A stretch of DNA of 64,000 bases from Streptomyces tanashiensis (GCF_014648895.1 NZ_BMRZ01000004.1:248001-312000), one strand, 5' to 3'. Counted from the stretch's first letter, positions 17,751-27,040 are shown. The notes: generated from the sequence alone by a model not told the origin. Numbers and translations: made by a program.

Positions 17751-18746
17751 CTACCGGGCGGCCGGGCCCGTCGAGGCGCGGATGACCAGTTCCGGATCGA
17801 ACAGGAGCTCGCCCGTGGGCACCTCGCGGTTGCCGACCAGGGCCAGGACGCTGCGGCCCACCTCCAGCGCGAGCCGGTCGGCGGGCTGACGGACCGTGGT
17901 GAGGGCCGGGTCGGTGAACTCGGTGACGGACGAGCCGTCGTAGCCGACCACCGAGACGTCGTCCGGCACCGACAGGCCCTGCCGGCGGATGCCCCGGACG
18001 GCGCCGAGCGCCATGAAGTCGCTGGCCGCGACGATCGCGGTGGCGCCGAGCCCGACCAGGGCCCCGGCCGCCGCCTGGCCGCCCTCCACGCTGTACGACT
18101 GGCGGACCACCCAGCCCTCCGCGTCGTCGATGCCGCGCCGGGCCATCGCCTCGACGAAGCCGCGGACCCGCCGGTCGGCGGGCCGGTTCCCCGAGGGGCC
18201 CGAGGCCATCCCGATGCGCCGGTGCCCGAGCCGGTGGAGGTGGTCCACGGCCAGCTCGGCCGCGAGGGCGTCGTCGGTGGAGAAGACCGGGGCGGGCACC
18301 CCGTCGGCGAACTCGCCGTTGATCCCGACGTACGGGACACGCCGCTGGCGCAGCAGCTCGTAGCCGTCGGTGTCCGCGCCCTCCACGGTGTTGGAGGAGG
18401 AGAGGAAGACGACGGCCGCGATGCCCTTGTCGACGAGGGAGGTGAGGTAGTCCAGCTCCTGCACCCCGCCGGCGAAGACGGGGCACAGCACCGTCTTCAG
18501 GCCGTGCGGGGCGAGCGCCGACTCGATGCGCTCGGCGACGTCCGCGAAGAAGGGGTTCGACACGAACTCGGTGACGACCGCGACCAGTTGGCCCTGCGTC
18601 TGACGCTCGTAGCCGAGCTCGGCCATCGCCCGCTCGACCGCCTCGCGGGTCTTCCGCGACACCCCCTGCCGCCGGTTGATCACCCGGCTGACGGTGGCCT
18701 CGCTGACCTGTGCGTGGGCTGCGACGTCGGTGATGCCGACCTTCAT
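17751..18746 (-). CDS. LacI-family regulator at the end of the alpha-galactoside operon
   Basis: Repressor of 331 aa: helix-turn-helix ITDVAAHAQVSEATVSRVINRRQGVSRKTRE at the N-terminus, hinge near YERQTQGQLVAV, then a sugar-sensing domain ending ELVIRASTGPAAR. Its ATG overlaps the stop of the upstream GH36-like gene as ATGA, making it the fifth gene of a tightly overlapped sugar operon. Such a terminal local regulator normally controls its own operon. A candidate target is the imperfect palindrome at 23762-23775 in the divergent promoter region. Confidence 0.9.
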   Translation of the reverse strand: MKVGITDVAAHAQVSEATVSRVINRRQGVSRKTREAVERAMAELGYERQTQGQLVAVVTEFVSNPFFADVAERIESALAPHGLKTVLCPVFAGGVQELDYLTSLVDKGIAAVVFLSSSNTVEGADTDGYELLRQRRVPYVGINGEFADGVPAPVFSTDDALAAELAVDHLHRLGHRRIGMASGPSGNRPADRRVRGFVEAMARRGIDDAEGWVVRQSYSVEGGQAAAGALVGLGATAIVAASDFMALGAVRGIRRQGLSVPDDVSVVGYDGSSVTEFTDPALTTVRQPADRLALEVGRSVLALVGNREVPTGELLFDPELVIRASTGPAAR

Positions 18747-20611
18747 CGCGGTCCTTCCGTGAGTACGAGCGAAACCAGGCCGCCGCGCGGCACCGCCAGC
18801 GGGCGGGGCCCTTCCGGCAGGTGCGCGGGCGGATCATCCATCATACGGCCGTCCGGCCCGTGGACCCGGGCGGTCACCCGCCCGCCGCCCCCGGTCACGT
18901 CGACCATCAGCCGGTCCCGGCCGGAGCCGTTGACGAGGTGGAACCGGCGGAACGCGGCGAAGTCGAGCACCGCGACCCGGTCGCCGTGCACACTCATCAG
19001 GCACTCGTCGCCACGGGCCGCGACCACCACCGGGTACAGCTCGTCCGGCCGTCCCGGCTCCACGGCCCCGTCGAGGAGCAGCTCCCGGTGGAGCAGCCAC
19101 CGGCCGAGCCAGAACCGTACGGCCGCGAGGTGCTCGGGCGGAGCCTCGTCGAGGCGTACGGAGAGCTGCGGCACCGCGTGGAGCGCCCCGATCAGCTGCC
19201 GGGCCACCGCCTCGACCGGTGCGGAGCGGGACCACATCAGCATGTCGGAGTGGACGGCGCCGCCCACGGCGAGCAGGGCGGTGTCGAGGGTCTGGATCCG
19301 GTTGGCGGTCGCGTCCGCCGGGCAGTCGAAGGAGCGCAGCATGTTCCCGAAGGGCGCCATGCCGGGACCGGTGTACGGCTGGCGCAGTTCGAGCAGCACC
19401 TCGGGTCGCACGGCCTCCAGGGCCCGGCGCAGCTCGGCGAGGAGCACGGTCATCGCCCGGCCCACGTCCCCCGCGCCGTCGCCCGCGTACACCGCGGCCT
19501 CGTCGAGGAAGTCCAGCTTGAGCCCGTCGAGCCCGTGGTCGCGGACCAGGGAGACGCACAGGTCGATCACGTGCCGGCGGACCTCGGGGAGGCGCGGGTC
19601 GAGCACCCGGGCGCCCGGCACGGTGGCCGGCGCCGGCGCCGAAGCGGCCCAGCGGTCGTGGCAGTCGGCCTCCGGGCCGAGGAGGAGGGGCGCGACCCAG
19701 AGCAGGTAGCGCAGCCCCCGCTCACGCACCCGTGCCACGTGCCCGGCCAGGTCGGGGAACTTGGCCGGGTCCGGCTCCCAGTCGCCGCAGCCGGCGTAAC
19801 CCCGGCCGTTGCCGTGGCGCTGCCAGCCGTCGTCCAGGATCAGCGCGCCGCAGCCCAGTTCGGCGGCGGGGCCCGCCTGCGCCTCGACGGCGGCGGCGGT
19901 GACGTCCTGGTTGAAGGCGTACCAGGTGGAGTACACCGGCAGCCTGGCCGCGTCCGGAACGGGCATCGGGGGGCGGGCGGCGGCGAACCACGCGCGCAGC
20001 GGCCGGAGCGCGGCCGCGACCGACGGCGCGCGCGGCACGAACAGGAGCCGGTGCGGCTCCGGGGAGGCGGGGAGGCTCAGATGGACGACGTGGGTGTCGT
20101 TCTCCTCCGAGACCCCGAAGCGGACGTCGGTCTCGGGGACCGGGTCGGTGGCGGCGAAGGTGAGGAGGGTGGCGCCGGAGTGCTCGTACAGACAGCCGAC
20201 GGCCGCCCCGTCGACCAGGCTGACACGGCTGCGGCCCTCCCAGTCGGCGACCAGGGTGCGCCGCCAGGCGCCCAGCGGGTGCCAGTAACCCGCCGCGTCG
20301 CCGAGCGGCACCGAGAGCCGGATCTCGACGGGGGCGCCCTCGGCGTGGACGGCGAGCTGCCGCAGCCCGTCGGGGAGGGAGGTCAGTTCCCACCGGGGGG
20401 TCACGCCGGGGTGGCCCGGGGCCAGGACGGCGATCGACACGTCGTCGAGGAGCGGCTCGGCGGGGGCCGGGGCGGCGTGCGCGGTGGTCACGGGGATGTC
20501 GTTCGGGTACGGGTGGCCCGTCGACTGTGTCGGGTGCATCTGCTGTGCCGTCTGTGCCGTCTCTGCGGTCTGTGTCTGCTGTGTCTGCTGTGTACTCATC
20601 GGGTCGTTCAT
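18743..20611 (-). CDS. Alpha-galactosidase-like glycoside hydrolase (GH36/clan D)
   Basis: Cytosolic enzyme of 622 aa that would cleave terminal alpha-galactosides after import. An N-terminal beta-sandwich is followed by a (beta/alpha)8 barrel with YSTWYAFNQDV, LILDDGWQ and GLKLDFLDEAAV; in clan D enzymes the Asp after KL is the nucleophile. SFDCPADATANRIQTLD probably carries the acid/base Asp. The ATG at 20611 overlaps the permease stop (ATGA); an in-frame ATG at 20599 is better placed relative to AAGGA and may be used instead. The first 20 residues are an odd Thr/Gln repeat of low complexity. No secretion signal is seen. Exact sugar specificity is unproven. Confidence 0.8.
   Translation of the reverse strand: MNDPMSTQQTQQTQTAETAQTAQQMHPTQSTGHPYPNDIPVTTAHAAPAPAEPLLDDVSIAVLAPGHPGVTPRWELTSLPDGLRQLAVHAEGAPVEIRLSVPLGDAAGYWHPLGAWRRTLVADWEGRSRVSLVDGAAVGCLYEHSGATLLTFAATDPVPETDVRFGVSEENDTHVVHLSLPASPEPHRLLFVPRAPSVAAALRPLRAWFAAARPPMPVPDAARLPVYSTWYAFNQDVTAAAVEAQAGPAAELGCGALILDDGWQRHGNGRGYAGCGDWEPDPAKFPDLAGHVARVRERGLRYLLWVAPLLLGPEADCHDRWAASAPAPATVPGARVLDPRLPEVRRHVIDLCVSLVRDHGLDGLKLDFLDEAAVYAGDGAGDVGRAMTVLLAELRRALEAVRPEVLLELRQPYTGPGMAPFGNMLRSFDCPADATANRIQTLDTALLAVGGAVHSDMLMWSRSAPVEAVARQLIGALHAVPQLSVRLDEAPPEHLAAVRFWLGRWLLHRELLLDGAVEPGRPDELYPVVVAARGDECLMSVHGDRVAVLDFAAFRRFHLVNGSGRDRLMVDVTGGGGRVTARVHGPDGRMMDDPPAHLPEGPRPLAVPRGGLVSLVLTEGPR
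20535..20600. repeat. Low-complexity CTGTGT-type microsatellite in the 5' end of the GH36-like gene
   Basis: The stretch consists of repeated TGCTGTG, GTCTGTGCC and TCTGCTGTG units. On the coding strand it gives an alternation of Thr, Gln and Ala codons (TQQTQQTQTAETAQTAQQM). It looks like slippage-prone DNA within the extreme N-terminus. Confidence 0.7.
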
Positions 20612-21435
20612 TCCTTCACCGCGCCCGCGAGGAGGCCGGAGACGAAGTGGCGCTGGAGGGCGAGGAACACCACCGCCATGGGGACGGCGGCGACGGCGGT
20701 GCCGGCGAGGATGGCGCCGTAGTCGGTCTCGTCCAGGCCCTGGAGGGAGGCCAGCGCCACCGGGATGGTGAACGTGCTGTCGTCGCGCAGCACGATCAGC
20801 GGCCAGATGAAGTCGTTCCACTGGTACAGGAAGAGGAACAGGGCGAGCGCCGCGAGGGCCGGGCGCATCGGGGGCAGGGCGACCCGCCAGAGGAGCCGGA
20901 ACTCGCCGCAGCCGTCCATCCGTCCCGAGTCGAGGAGTTCCGCGGGGAGCGCGGCCATCGACTGGCGCATCAGGAAGATGCCGAAGGGCAGGGCCAGGTT
21001 GGGGGCGATCACCGCCTGGTAGGTGTCGAGCCACTGCAGCTCGGCCATCATCTTGAAGAGCGGCACGAGGGTGATCTGCGCGGGCACGACCAGGCCGAGC
21101 ATGAGGAGCCCGAACAGGGCCTCGCGGCCGCGGAAGCGGTAGGTGGCGAAGCCGTATCCGGCGAGGGTGCACACCGTGCCGGCGAGGAGCGTGTAGACGA
21201 GGGCGATGCCCAGGGAGTTGAGGACGACCCGGCCGAAGTCCGCCGTCTCCTGGAGGGTGGCGAGGTTCTCCGCGAGGTGCCCGCCGGGCAGCAGGGGCGG
21301 GGGACTGTCGAAGAGCTCCCGCGAGCTGTGGGTGGCGCCGACGGCCAGCCAGTAGAAGGGGACCGCGACGGCGGCCAGGGCGAGGGCGAGCCCGGAGGTG
21401 AGCATGATGCTCCGGCCCGGGTGGCGGGTGGTCAC
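20608..21435 (-). CDS. Sugar ABC transporter permease, MalG type
   Basis: Permease of 275 aa with six hydrophobic segments starting at MLTSGLALALAAVAVPFYWLAVGA. The EAA loop reads ELLDSGRMDGCGEFRLLWRVALPPMRPA and the C-terminus is LALQRHFVSGLLAGAVKE, typical of MalG partners. The GTG start at 21435 overlaps the upstream permease stop as GTGA, with GGGGAGAA just before it. No ATPase is encoded nearby; like most Streptomyces sugar importers it probably uses the shared MsiK ATPase (established for CebEFG and MalEFG). Confidence 0.9.
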   Translation of the reverse strand: MTTRHPGRSIMLTSGLALALAAVAVPFYWLAVGATHSSRELFDSPPPLLPGGHLAENLATLQETADFGRVVLNSLGIALVYTLLAGTVCTLAGYGFATYRFRGREALFGLLMLGLVVPAQITLVPLFKMMAELQWLDTYQAVIAPNLALPFGIFLMRQSMAALPAELLDSGRMDGCGEFRLLWRVALPPMRPALAALALFLFLYQWNDFIWPLIVLRDDSTFTIPVALASLQGLDETDYGAILAGTAVAAVPMAVVFLALQRHFVSGLLAGAVKE

Positions 21436-22364
21436 GTCTTCTCCCCGAGGAGGCGGAACTGGATCAGGCCGAGCAGTCCGACGAGGACGGTGAGGGCGTA
21501 CGCCACGGCCGAGGCGTAGCCGAAGTCGAAGTACTTGAAGGCGTTCTGGTAGAGGTACACGCCGATGGTCAGGGTCGCGTTGTCGGGGCCGCCGCCGGTG
21601 AGGACGAACGGCTCGTCGAAGAGCTGGAGCGTGCCGATGGTGGACAGGACGGTGGTGAGCAGCAGCGCGGGCCGCAGCCCCGGCAGGGTGACGTGGCGGA
21701 ACGCGCCCAGGGCCCCGGCGCCGTCGACGGCGGCCGCGTCGTAGAGCTCGCGCGGCACGGTCTGCAGCCGGGCCAGCAGGATGACGGCGTTGTAGCCGGT
21801 GTAGTGCCAGGTCAGCGCCAGGCCCAGGGAGATCCGCGCCCACAGCGGGTCGGTCAGCCAGGGCACCGGGTCCGCGCCGAGCAGGCCGAGGAGCCAGTTG
21901 ACGAGCCCGTAGTCCTTGTTGAGCAGGACGGAGAAGACGATGCCGTACGCGACGAGGCCGGTGACCATCGGCAGGAAGAAGCCGAGCCGGAAGACCGGCC
22001 GGCCGCGCAGCAGCGTGGAGTCGAGCGCGACCGCGAGCGCCGTGGCGAGCGCCAGCATCAGCGGCACCTGGACGACGAGGATCACCCCGGTGTTGCGCAG
22101 CGCGGTCCAGAACAGCGGATCGTCGGCCAGGCGGACGTAGTTGTCGGCGCCCACGAAGGTCTCGGTGCCGCCGACGGTGCGGTGCAGGCTGAGCAGGAAC
22201 GACCAGCCGATGGGGTAGAGCTTGAACACGGCGAAGAGCAGCACCGCGGGCAGCACGAAGAGGTACGGGGCGGCCCGGCCGCGCCGCCGCCGGGGGCGCC
22301 CGGCGGCGGGTGCGGGGCCGGCCGGGAGGGAACGGCCGGCCGCCGGGGCGGCGGCCTGCGTCAT
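21432..22364 (-). CDS. Sugar ABC transporter permease, MalF type
   Basis: Permease of 310 aa. A basic Pro/Arg-rich N-terminus precedes the first helix (APYLFVLPAVLLFAVFKLYPI). The EAA loop is ELYDAAAVDGAGALGAFRHVTLPGLRPALL. Its ATG overlaps the binding-protein stop by four bases. It forms the heterodimeric channel with the MalG-type protein encoded immediately downstream. Confidence 0.9.
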   Translation of the reverse strand: MTQAAAPAAGRSLPAGPAPAAGRPRRRRGRAAPYLFVLPAVLLFAVFKLYPIGWSFLLSLHRTVGGTETFVGADNYVRLADDPLFWTALRNTGVILVVQVPLMLALATALAVALDSTLLRGRPVFRLGFFLPMVTGLVAYGIVFSVLLNKDYGLVNWLLGLLGADPVPWLTDPLWARISLGLALTWHYTGYNAVILLARLQTVPRELYDAAAVDGAGALGAFRHVTLPGLRPALLLTTVLSTIGTLQLFDEPFVLTGGGPDNATLTIGVYLYQNAFKYFDFGYASAVAYALTVLVGLLGLIQFRLLGEKT

Positions 22365-23716
22365 CGGGCGGCCTTCCGGCCGGTCTGGCGGGCCAGCTCC
22401 CGGGCCGCCTCGGTCAGCACCTTCGCCGGATCGGCGCCGCCCAGCAGCACCTTGGACTGGGCGTCGGTGACGAGCTTCAGCGCGCGGGCGTAGTCGGAGG
22501 TGTAGTTCACGGCGGGGCTGGGGGCCTTGAGGGCGTCGAGGAAGACCTCGCCCTTGCGCTGCCCGCTGAAGAAGGCCGACGGCTGGTGGAAGACGGGGTC
22601 CTCGTACGCCTTGAGGAGGGCGGGCGCGATGCCCTTGCCCCGGTAGATCCGCACCTGGGAGGCGGGGCGGGTGAGCGCGAACTCGACGAAGGACCAGGCG
22701 GCGGCCTGGTTCCTGCTGCTGCCCGCGACGGCGAGGTGGGTGGAGTTCACCGTGGCGGCGGTGGGGCCGCCGCGGCGGACGGCCGGGGGCAGCCGGACCT
22801 TCCACTTGCCGGCCTCGGCCGGCACCTGCTCCTCGATGATCCCGCCGAACCAGGTCGGCCAGGGCAGTACGGCCGCGGTGCCCCGCTTCAGGGAGCTCAT
22901 CAGGGCGTTCCACCCGCCGGCGAGATCGCTGACGAGGCCGGCGTCGTTCATCGTCTTGATGAGCGTCATGGCCCGGACGGCCTCGGGGGAGTCCAGGGTG
23001 ATGCGGCCCTCCAGGTCGAAGTAGAAGGCGCCCTGGAGCTGGAGCAGCATCTGGAAGAAGTTGGCGGCGTCGGGCTGGGAGGCCGGCTTGTCGATGCCGA
23101 GGAGATGGACGCCGGTCTTCGCCTTGAGGCGCTTGCCCGCCTCGATGGTCTCGTCCCAGGTCTGCAGGGCGTCGACGTCGACACCGGCACGCTCGAAGAG
23201 GTCGGCCCGGTAGTAGAAGCCGGCCGAGTTCGCTTCCCAGGGAAGCGCGTTCACCTTCTTGCCGTCGGGAGAGACGGTGCCCCAGAGGCCGGGCGCGAAG
23301 GCGTCCTTGTGCGCGGTCGCGCCGAGCGGGGCGAGGTCGGCGAAGGCGCCGGGGAAGTGCTCGACGTACCCCGGCAGGTAGTCGACGCCGATGTGCAGGA
23401 CGTCGGCGAGGCCCTGGCCGCCCGCGGCGAGACCGGCCGTGATCTTGTCCCAGATCGCCGGGTTGCCGATGTCCTCGACGGTCACCCGGATGTCCGGATA
23501 GGTCTTGTTGAACTCCGGTATGAGGGCCTTGAGTTCGGCGGCCGGGCCCTGCCAGGACCAGACCGTGATGCTGCCCTTGCGCGGGTCTCCGGCGGCGCCG
23601 CCGCCCGTTCCGCCACCGCTGCCGGAGCAGCCGGTGAGGGCGAGTGCCAGGGCGCCGCCGAGGGCGCCGCCTCCCATGCGGAGGATGTGCCGCCGTGCCG
23701 GTTGTCTGTCTGTCAT
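22361..23716 (-). CDS. Sugar-binding lipoprotein of ABC transporter
   Basis: SBP family 1 protein of 451 aa, first gene of the five-gene operon. The leader has RRHILRMGGGALGGALALALTGC, a lipoprotein signal with Cys near residue 29, followed by a Gly/Ser linker and ITVWSWQGPAAELKALIPEFN. The ATG at 23716 (MTDRQPARR) gives the natural signal peptide; there is no strong ribosome-binding site, so a leaderless or short-leader transcript is possible. The GH36-like enzyme in the operon suggests alpha-galactosides as cargo (inference). Confidence 0.9.
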   Translation of the reverse strand: MTDRQPARRHILRMGGGALGGALALALTGCSGSGGGTGGGAAGDPRKGSITVWSWQGPAAELKALIPEFNKTYPDIRVTVEDIGNPAIWDKITAGLAAGGQGLADVLHIGVDYLPGYVEHFPGAFADLAPLGATAHKDAFAPGLWGTVSPDGKKVNALPWEANSAGFYYRADLFERAGVDVDALQTWDETIEAGKRLKAKTGVHLLGIDKPASQPDAANFFQMLLQLQGAFYFDLEGRITLDSPEAVRAMTLIKTMNDAGLVSDLAGGWNALMSSLKRGTAAVLPWPTWFGGIIEEQVPAEAGKWKVRLPPAVRRGGPTAATVNSTHLAVAGSSRNQAAAWSFVEFALTRPASQVRIYRGKGIAPALLKAYEDPVFHQPSAFFSGQRKGEVFLDALKAPSPAVNYTSDYARALKLVTDAQSKVLLGGADPAKVLTEAARELARQTGRKAAR

Positions 23717-23761
23717 GGGGCGGGACGTTACAAGCGGACCGATGCGAGTTGCAATGCATCG

Positions 23762-23775
23762 CAGAAAACTTTCAG
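23762..23775. promoter_or_regulatory. Candidate regulator site in the divergent promoter region
   Basis: CAGAAAACTTTCAG is an imperfect palindrome (GAAA-N2-TTTC core). It lies between the divergent binding-protein and secreted-glycosidase genes, where the LacI encoded in the operon would be expected to bind. It lacks the usual central CG, so confidence is low. Confidence 0.3.
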
Positions 23776-23806
23776 TTCGACAGACTGTTGATGATTGCCG
23801 GATCTC

Positions 23807-23835
23807 TTGCAAGCCGTCAGGCGGGTTGTTAGCGT
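23807..23835 (+). promoter_or_regulatory. Putative promoter of the secreted glycosidase gene
   Basis: TTGCAA (23807-23812), 17 bases, TAGCGT (23830-23835): good -35 and -10 elements for a vegetative sigma factor. The start site would be about 60 bases before the ATG at 23902. Confidence 0.55.
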
Positions 23836-23901
23836 GCCGCGCGCCGACCGATCACCCCGAACCGATGACCCCGCACCGATCCCCCTGACCCGGAGAGACC
23901 C

Positions 23902-25869
23902 ATGACGCGCACTCGTACGACGCTGCTGCTCGCCGCCGCCCTCGCGTTCCTCGCTCCGCTCGCCACGGCCCACGCCGACCCCGTGAGGCCGTCCGCCCCG
24001 GCCCCCGCGCCGCTCGCCGTGACCGACCCCGGATTCGAACAGGGCGGCACGGGATGGGAGTTCACGGCCGGCACGGGAGTCGCGGTCAACAACCCGCACG
24101 CCGGGAGCCGGCTCGCCTACCTCGACGCCGGCAGCGGCATGAAGGTCTCCCAGACCGTGACGGCCACCGGCCACGGCAGCTATCTCGTCTCCGCCTGGAT
24201 CGCCACCGGCGGCCCCGGCGGCCGCTACAGCCTCCGCGTCAACGGCGCCGCCGTCGCCGAACGCGCCCTGCCCGCCGCCGCGAACTACCGCCGCCACACC
24301 CTCGGCAGGATCACGCTCGCCCCGGGCGACCGTCTGGAGCTCGCGTTCACGTCGGGCCAGGGCTGGATCAACGTCGACGACGTCATGGTCTCCCCGGCGG
24401 CCCCCGCCGACCCCCGGATCTCCTCCAGCGATCCCGAGATCGTCGCCATGTTCGACTGGGCCAAGGGCAAGGCCAACAGCTGGGTCCACCTGCCCGGCAC
24501 CCAGGGTCCCCTGAACGCGGACGAGCGCCAGACCGGCGGCACGGGCACCGGCGTCTACGCCCCCTCCTACTGGGCCGGCTACGCCAACCGCAGCGGCTCC
24601 TACTCCCGCGACATGGCCCACCAGCTCGCCGGCGCCGGAGTCCTCGGCCTGCACACCGAGAACAGGGAGATGCTGCGCGCCTTCGCGGCCTCCGCCACCG
24701 CCGAGCACGCCTACTACCCGGTCTGGGCCCTCAACTTCGACAACCGCACCCCCCTCTCCATCGACTACCGGAGTCCGAGCCTCTTCGTCCGCGAGGTGCC
24801 CGCCCCCTTCGAGCTGGTCCAGAAGGCGGAGGAGGCGTACCGCTGGAGCGGCGACCCCGCCTACCTCGACGACCCCGCCCTGTGGGAGTTCTACCGGCAC
24901 ACCACCGACGAGTTCGTCACCCTCCACGACGGGCAGAAGGACAACGGCCCCGTGAAGGTCGCCGAAGGCACCGGCCACGGCATCTTCCAGGGCACCGCCA
25001 GCTACAACGAGCAGAGCGACGAACCGCTCGCCGAGGCGGGCGACGCCATCGGCTCCCAGTACCAGGCCTACCGCGCCATGGCCGCCCTCGCCCGCGCCAA
25101 GGGCGAGCACGCCACGGCCGCCCGCTTCGAGCGCCGCGCCCGCGACCTCAGGACGTACTACAACTCGACCTGGAGCGGCACCGGTTCGGGCGCCGACATG
25201 GTCCGCGGCTACACCACCGACGGGCGCCCCCTGACCGGCTGGGGCAAGGAGAACAGCTGGTTCATGCCGATGAAGGGGATCATCGACCCCGGCACCCGCC
25301 GCGAGGCGTACCTCGACTACATCGACGCCCAGGCCGAAGGCGCCGGACGCCCCGACAACATCGAGGCCCTGACCTACCTCCCGGACACCTTCCTCACCGG
25401 CAACCGGGCCGACACCGCCTGGAAGTGGATGCGCCACGTCTACGCCCAGAAGGACGTCCAGCACGTCAACTCCCGCCAGGGCACCAACGGCGACTACCCC
25501 GAGGTCTCCTTCACCCTCGTCGCCCAGACCGTCCAGGGGCTCATGGGCGTCACCCCGAACGCTCCCGCCCGCGCCCTCACCACCCAGCCGCGCCTGCCCT
25601 CCGGCATGGACTGGCTGAGCGTCGAGGACCTGCGCATCGGGGACTCCGCCTTCACCCTGCGGCACGACGCGGACCGCCGCTCGACCCTCACCCACACCAC
25701 CGGCACCCGCGCCTACACCTGGGAGGCGCGCTTCCCGGGCGCCCACGCCGCCGTCGCCGTCGACGGAGTGCGCCGCCCGGCCCGTACCGAGGTCGTCGAC
25801 GGAGTGACCTACACGGTCGTCCGCACCCGGGTCGCCCCGGGCCGGACCGTCACCGTCGAGGTCCGATGA
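23902..25869 (+). CDS. Secreted glycosidase-like protein with N-terminal beta-sandwich domain
   Basis: Exported protein of 655 aa. The signal peptide (TLLLAAALAFLAPLATAHA) ends near residue 25. Residues about 40-170 look like a carbohydrate-binding jelly roll (DPGFEQGGTGWEFTAGTGV to INVDDVMVSP). The remainder looks like an alpha/alpha barrel hydrolase, with YAPSYWAGYANRSGSYSRDM, TASYNEQSDEPLAEAGDAIG and HVNSRQGTNGDYPEVSFTL, and a C-terminal beta domain. I cannot name the GH family. GGAGAGA precedes the ATG. Divergent from the alpha-galactoside import operon, so it may release the oligosaccharide that operon imports. Its stop overlaps the next gene's ATG. Confidence 0.75.
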   Translation: MTRTRTTLLLAAALAFLAPLATAHADPVRPSAPAPAPLAVTDPGFEQGGTGWEFTAGTGVAVNNPHAGSRLAYLDAGSGMKVSQTVTATGHGSYLVSAWIATGGPGGRYSLRVNGAAVAERALPAAANYRRHTLGRITLAPGDRLELAFTSGQGWINVDDVMVSPAAPADPRISSSDPEIVAMFDWAKGKANSWVHLPGTQGPLNADERQTGGTGTGVYAPSYWAGYANRSGSYSRDMAHQLAGAGVLGLHTENREMLRAFAASATAEHAYYPVWALNFDNRTPLSIDYRSPSLFVREVPAPFELVQKAEEAYRWSGDPAYLDDPALWEFYRHTTDEFVTLHDGQKDNGPVKVAEGTGHGIFQGTASYNEQSDEPLAEAGDAIGSQYQAYRAMAALARAKGEHATAARFERRARDLRTYYNSTWSGTGSGADMVRGYTTDGRPLTGWGKENSWFMPMKGIIDPGTRREAYLDYIDAQAEGAGRPDNIEALTYLPDTFLTGNRADTAWKWMRHVYAQKDVQHVNSRQGTNGDYPEVSFTLVAQTVQGLMGVTPNAPARALTTQPRLPSGMDWLSVEDLRIGDSAFTLRHDADRRSTLTHTTGTRAYTWEARFPGAHAAVAVDGVRRPARTEVVDGVTYTVVRTRVAPGRTVTVEVR

Positions 25870-27026
25870 GGGCGCGGGGAGGCGGGCCGGGCACGCCGGG
25901 CGGCTTTCCCGGCGGGCCGGAGCTGTTCCGGCTCACCCCCGAGATCGCCCACCTCAACCACGGCTCCTTCGGTGCCGTGCCGACCCCGGTCGCCCGCGTC
26001 CACCGGGATCTCGCGGCCGAGGCGGCGGCCGACCCGGACGCCTTCTTCCTCGGCGTCCCCGACCGCGTCGCCGCGGCCCGCGGGCGCGTCGCCGCCCACC
26101 TGGGCGCCGACCCCGAGGGGATCGCCTTCGTCACCAACGCCACCGAGGCCGCCGGACTCGCCCTCGACGCCCTGCGCCTGGACGACGGCGACGAGATCCT
26201 GGTCACCGACCACGGCTACGGCACGGTCGTCGCGGCGGCCGCCCGCCGTGCCCGGACGGTCACCGTCGCCCTCGACCCCGACCTGCCGGACGAGGACGCG
26301 GTGCGGGAGGCGGTGATCGCCGGGCTCACCCCCCGCACCAAGGTGGCGCTCCTCGACCACATCAGCTCGCCCACCGCCCGGACCGTCGCCGGACCCCGGC
26401 TGCTCGCCGAGCTCCGTGAGCGCGGGGTCACCACCGTGGTCGACGGCGCCCACGCTCCCGGCATGCTCGCCGAACCGCTCGCGGGCCGCCCCGACTTCTG
26501 GTTCGGCAACCTGCACAAATGGGCGTACGCCCCGCCGGGCACCGCCGTCCTGGCGGTGGCCCCCGCCCACCGGGCCCGGGTGTCCCCGCCCGTGCCCTCG
26601 TGGGAGGACGAGCGGGGCTTCCCGCGCGCGGTCGAGTACCGGGCCACCGCCGACTACACCGGCTGGCTCGCCGCCCCCGAAGGCCTCGACCTGATCGCCG
26701 GGCTCGGTGCCGCACACGTCCGCGCCCACAACAGTGAACTCGTACGCAGAGGAGCCGAGTTGCTGGCGGACGTCACCGGGCTGACCCCGCTGCCGCACAC
26801 CGAGGGCCTCGCCATGCGGTCGCTGCGCCTGCCCGAGGGCCTCGCCCGCACGCAGCGGGAGGCCGCGGCGCTGCGCGAGGAGATCGCCGCCCGGCTGGGC
26901 TGCCGGGTCCTGATCTGGCCCTGGCCCGGTGGCGGCGGCATCCGGATCTCGGGGCAGATCTACAACCGGGCCGAGGAGTACGAGCGCCTGGCCGTCGACC
27001 TGCGCGCGCTGCTCGCGGCCACCTGA
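25866..27026 (+). CDS. PLP-dependent aminotransferase class V (isopenicillin N epimerase-like)
   Basis: Predicted cytosolic PLP enzyme of 386 aa. It shows the fold-type I pattern of this class: HLNHGSFGAVPTPV at the start, FVTNATEAAGLALDAL, VVDGAHAPGML with the PLP-ring Asp, and FGNLHKWAYAPPGTAVL with the Schiff-base Lys. ATG 25866 overlaps the upstream stop as ATGA, so it is co-translated with the secreted glycosidase, an unusual pairing for a saccharide locus. The substrate is unknown; relatives act as epimerases, desulfurases or amino acid lyases. Confidence 0.85.
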   Translation: MRARGGGPGTPGGFPGGPELFRLTPEIAHLNHGSFGAVPTPVARVHRDLAAEAAADPDAFFLGVPDRVAAARGRVAAHLGADPEGIAFVTNATEAAGLALDALRLDDGDEILVTDHGYGTVVAAAARRARTVTVALDPDLPDEDAVREAVIAGLTPRTKVALLDHISSPTARTVAGPRLLAELRERGVTTVVDGAHAPGMLAEPLAGRPDFWFGNLHKWAYAPPGTAVLAVAPAHRARVSPPVPSWEDERGFPRAVEYRATADYTGWLAAPEGLDLIAGLGAAHVRAHNSELVRRGAELLADVTGLTPLPHTEGLAMRSLRLPEGLARTQREAAALREEIAARLGCRVLIWPWPGGGGIRISGQIYNRAEEYERLAVDLRALLAAT

Positions 27027-27040
27027 CGGGAGGAGGCCCC

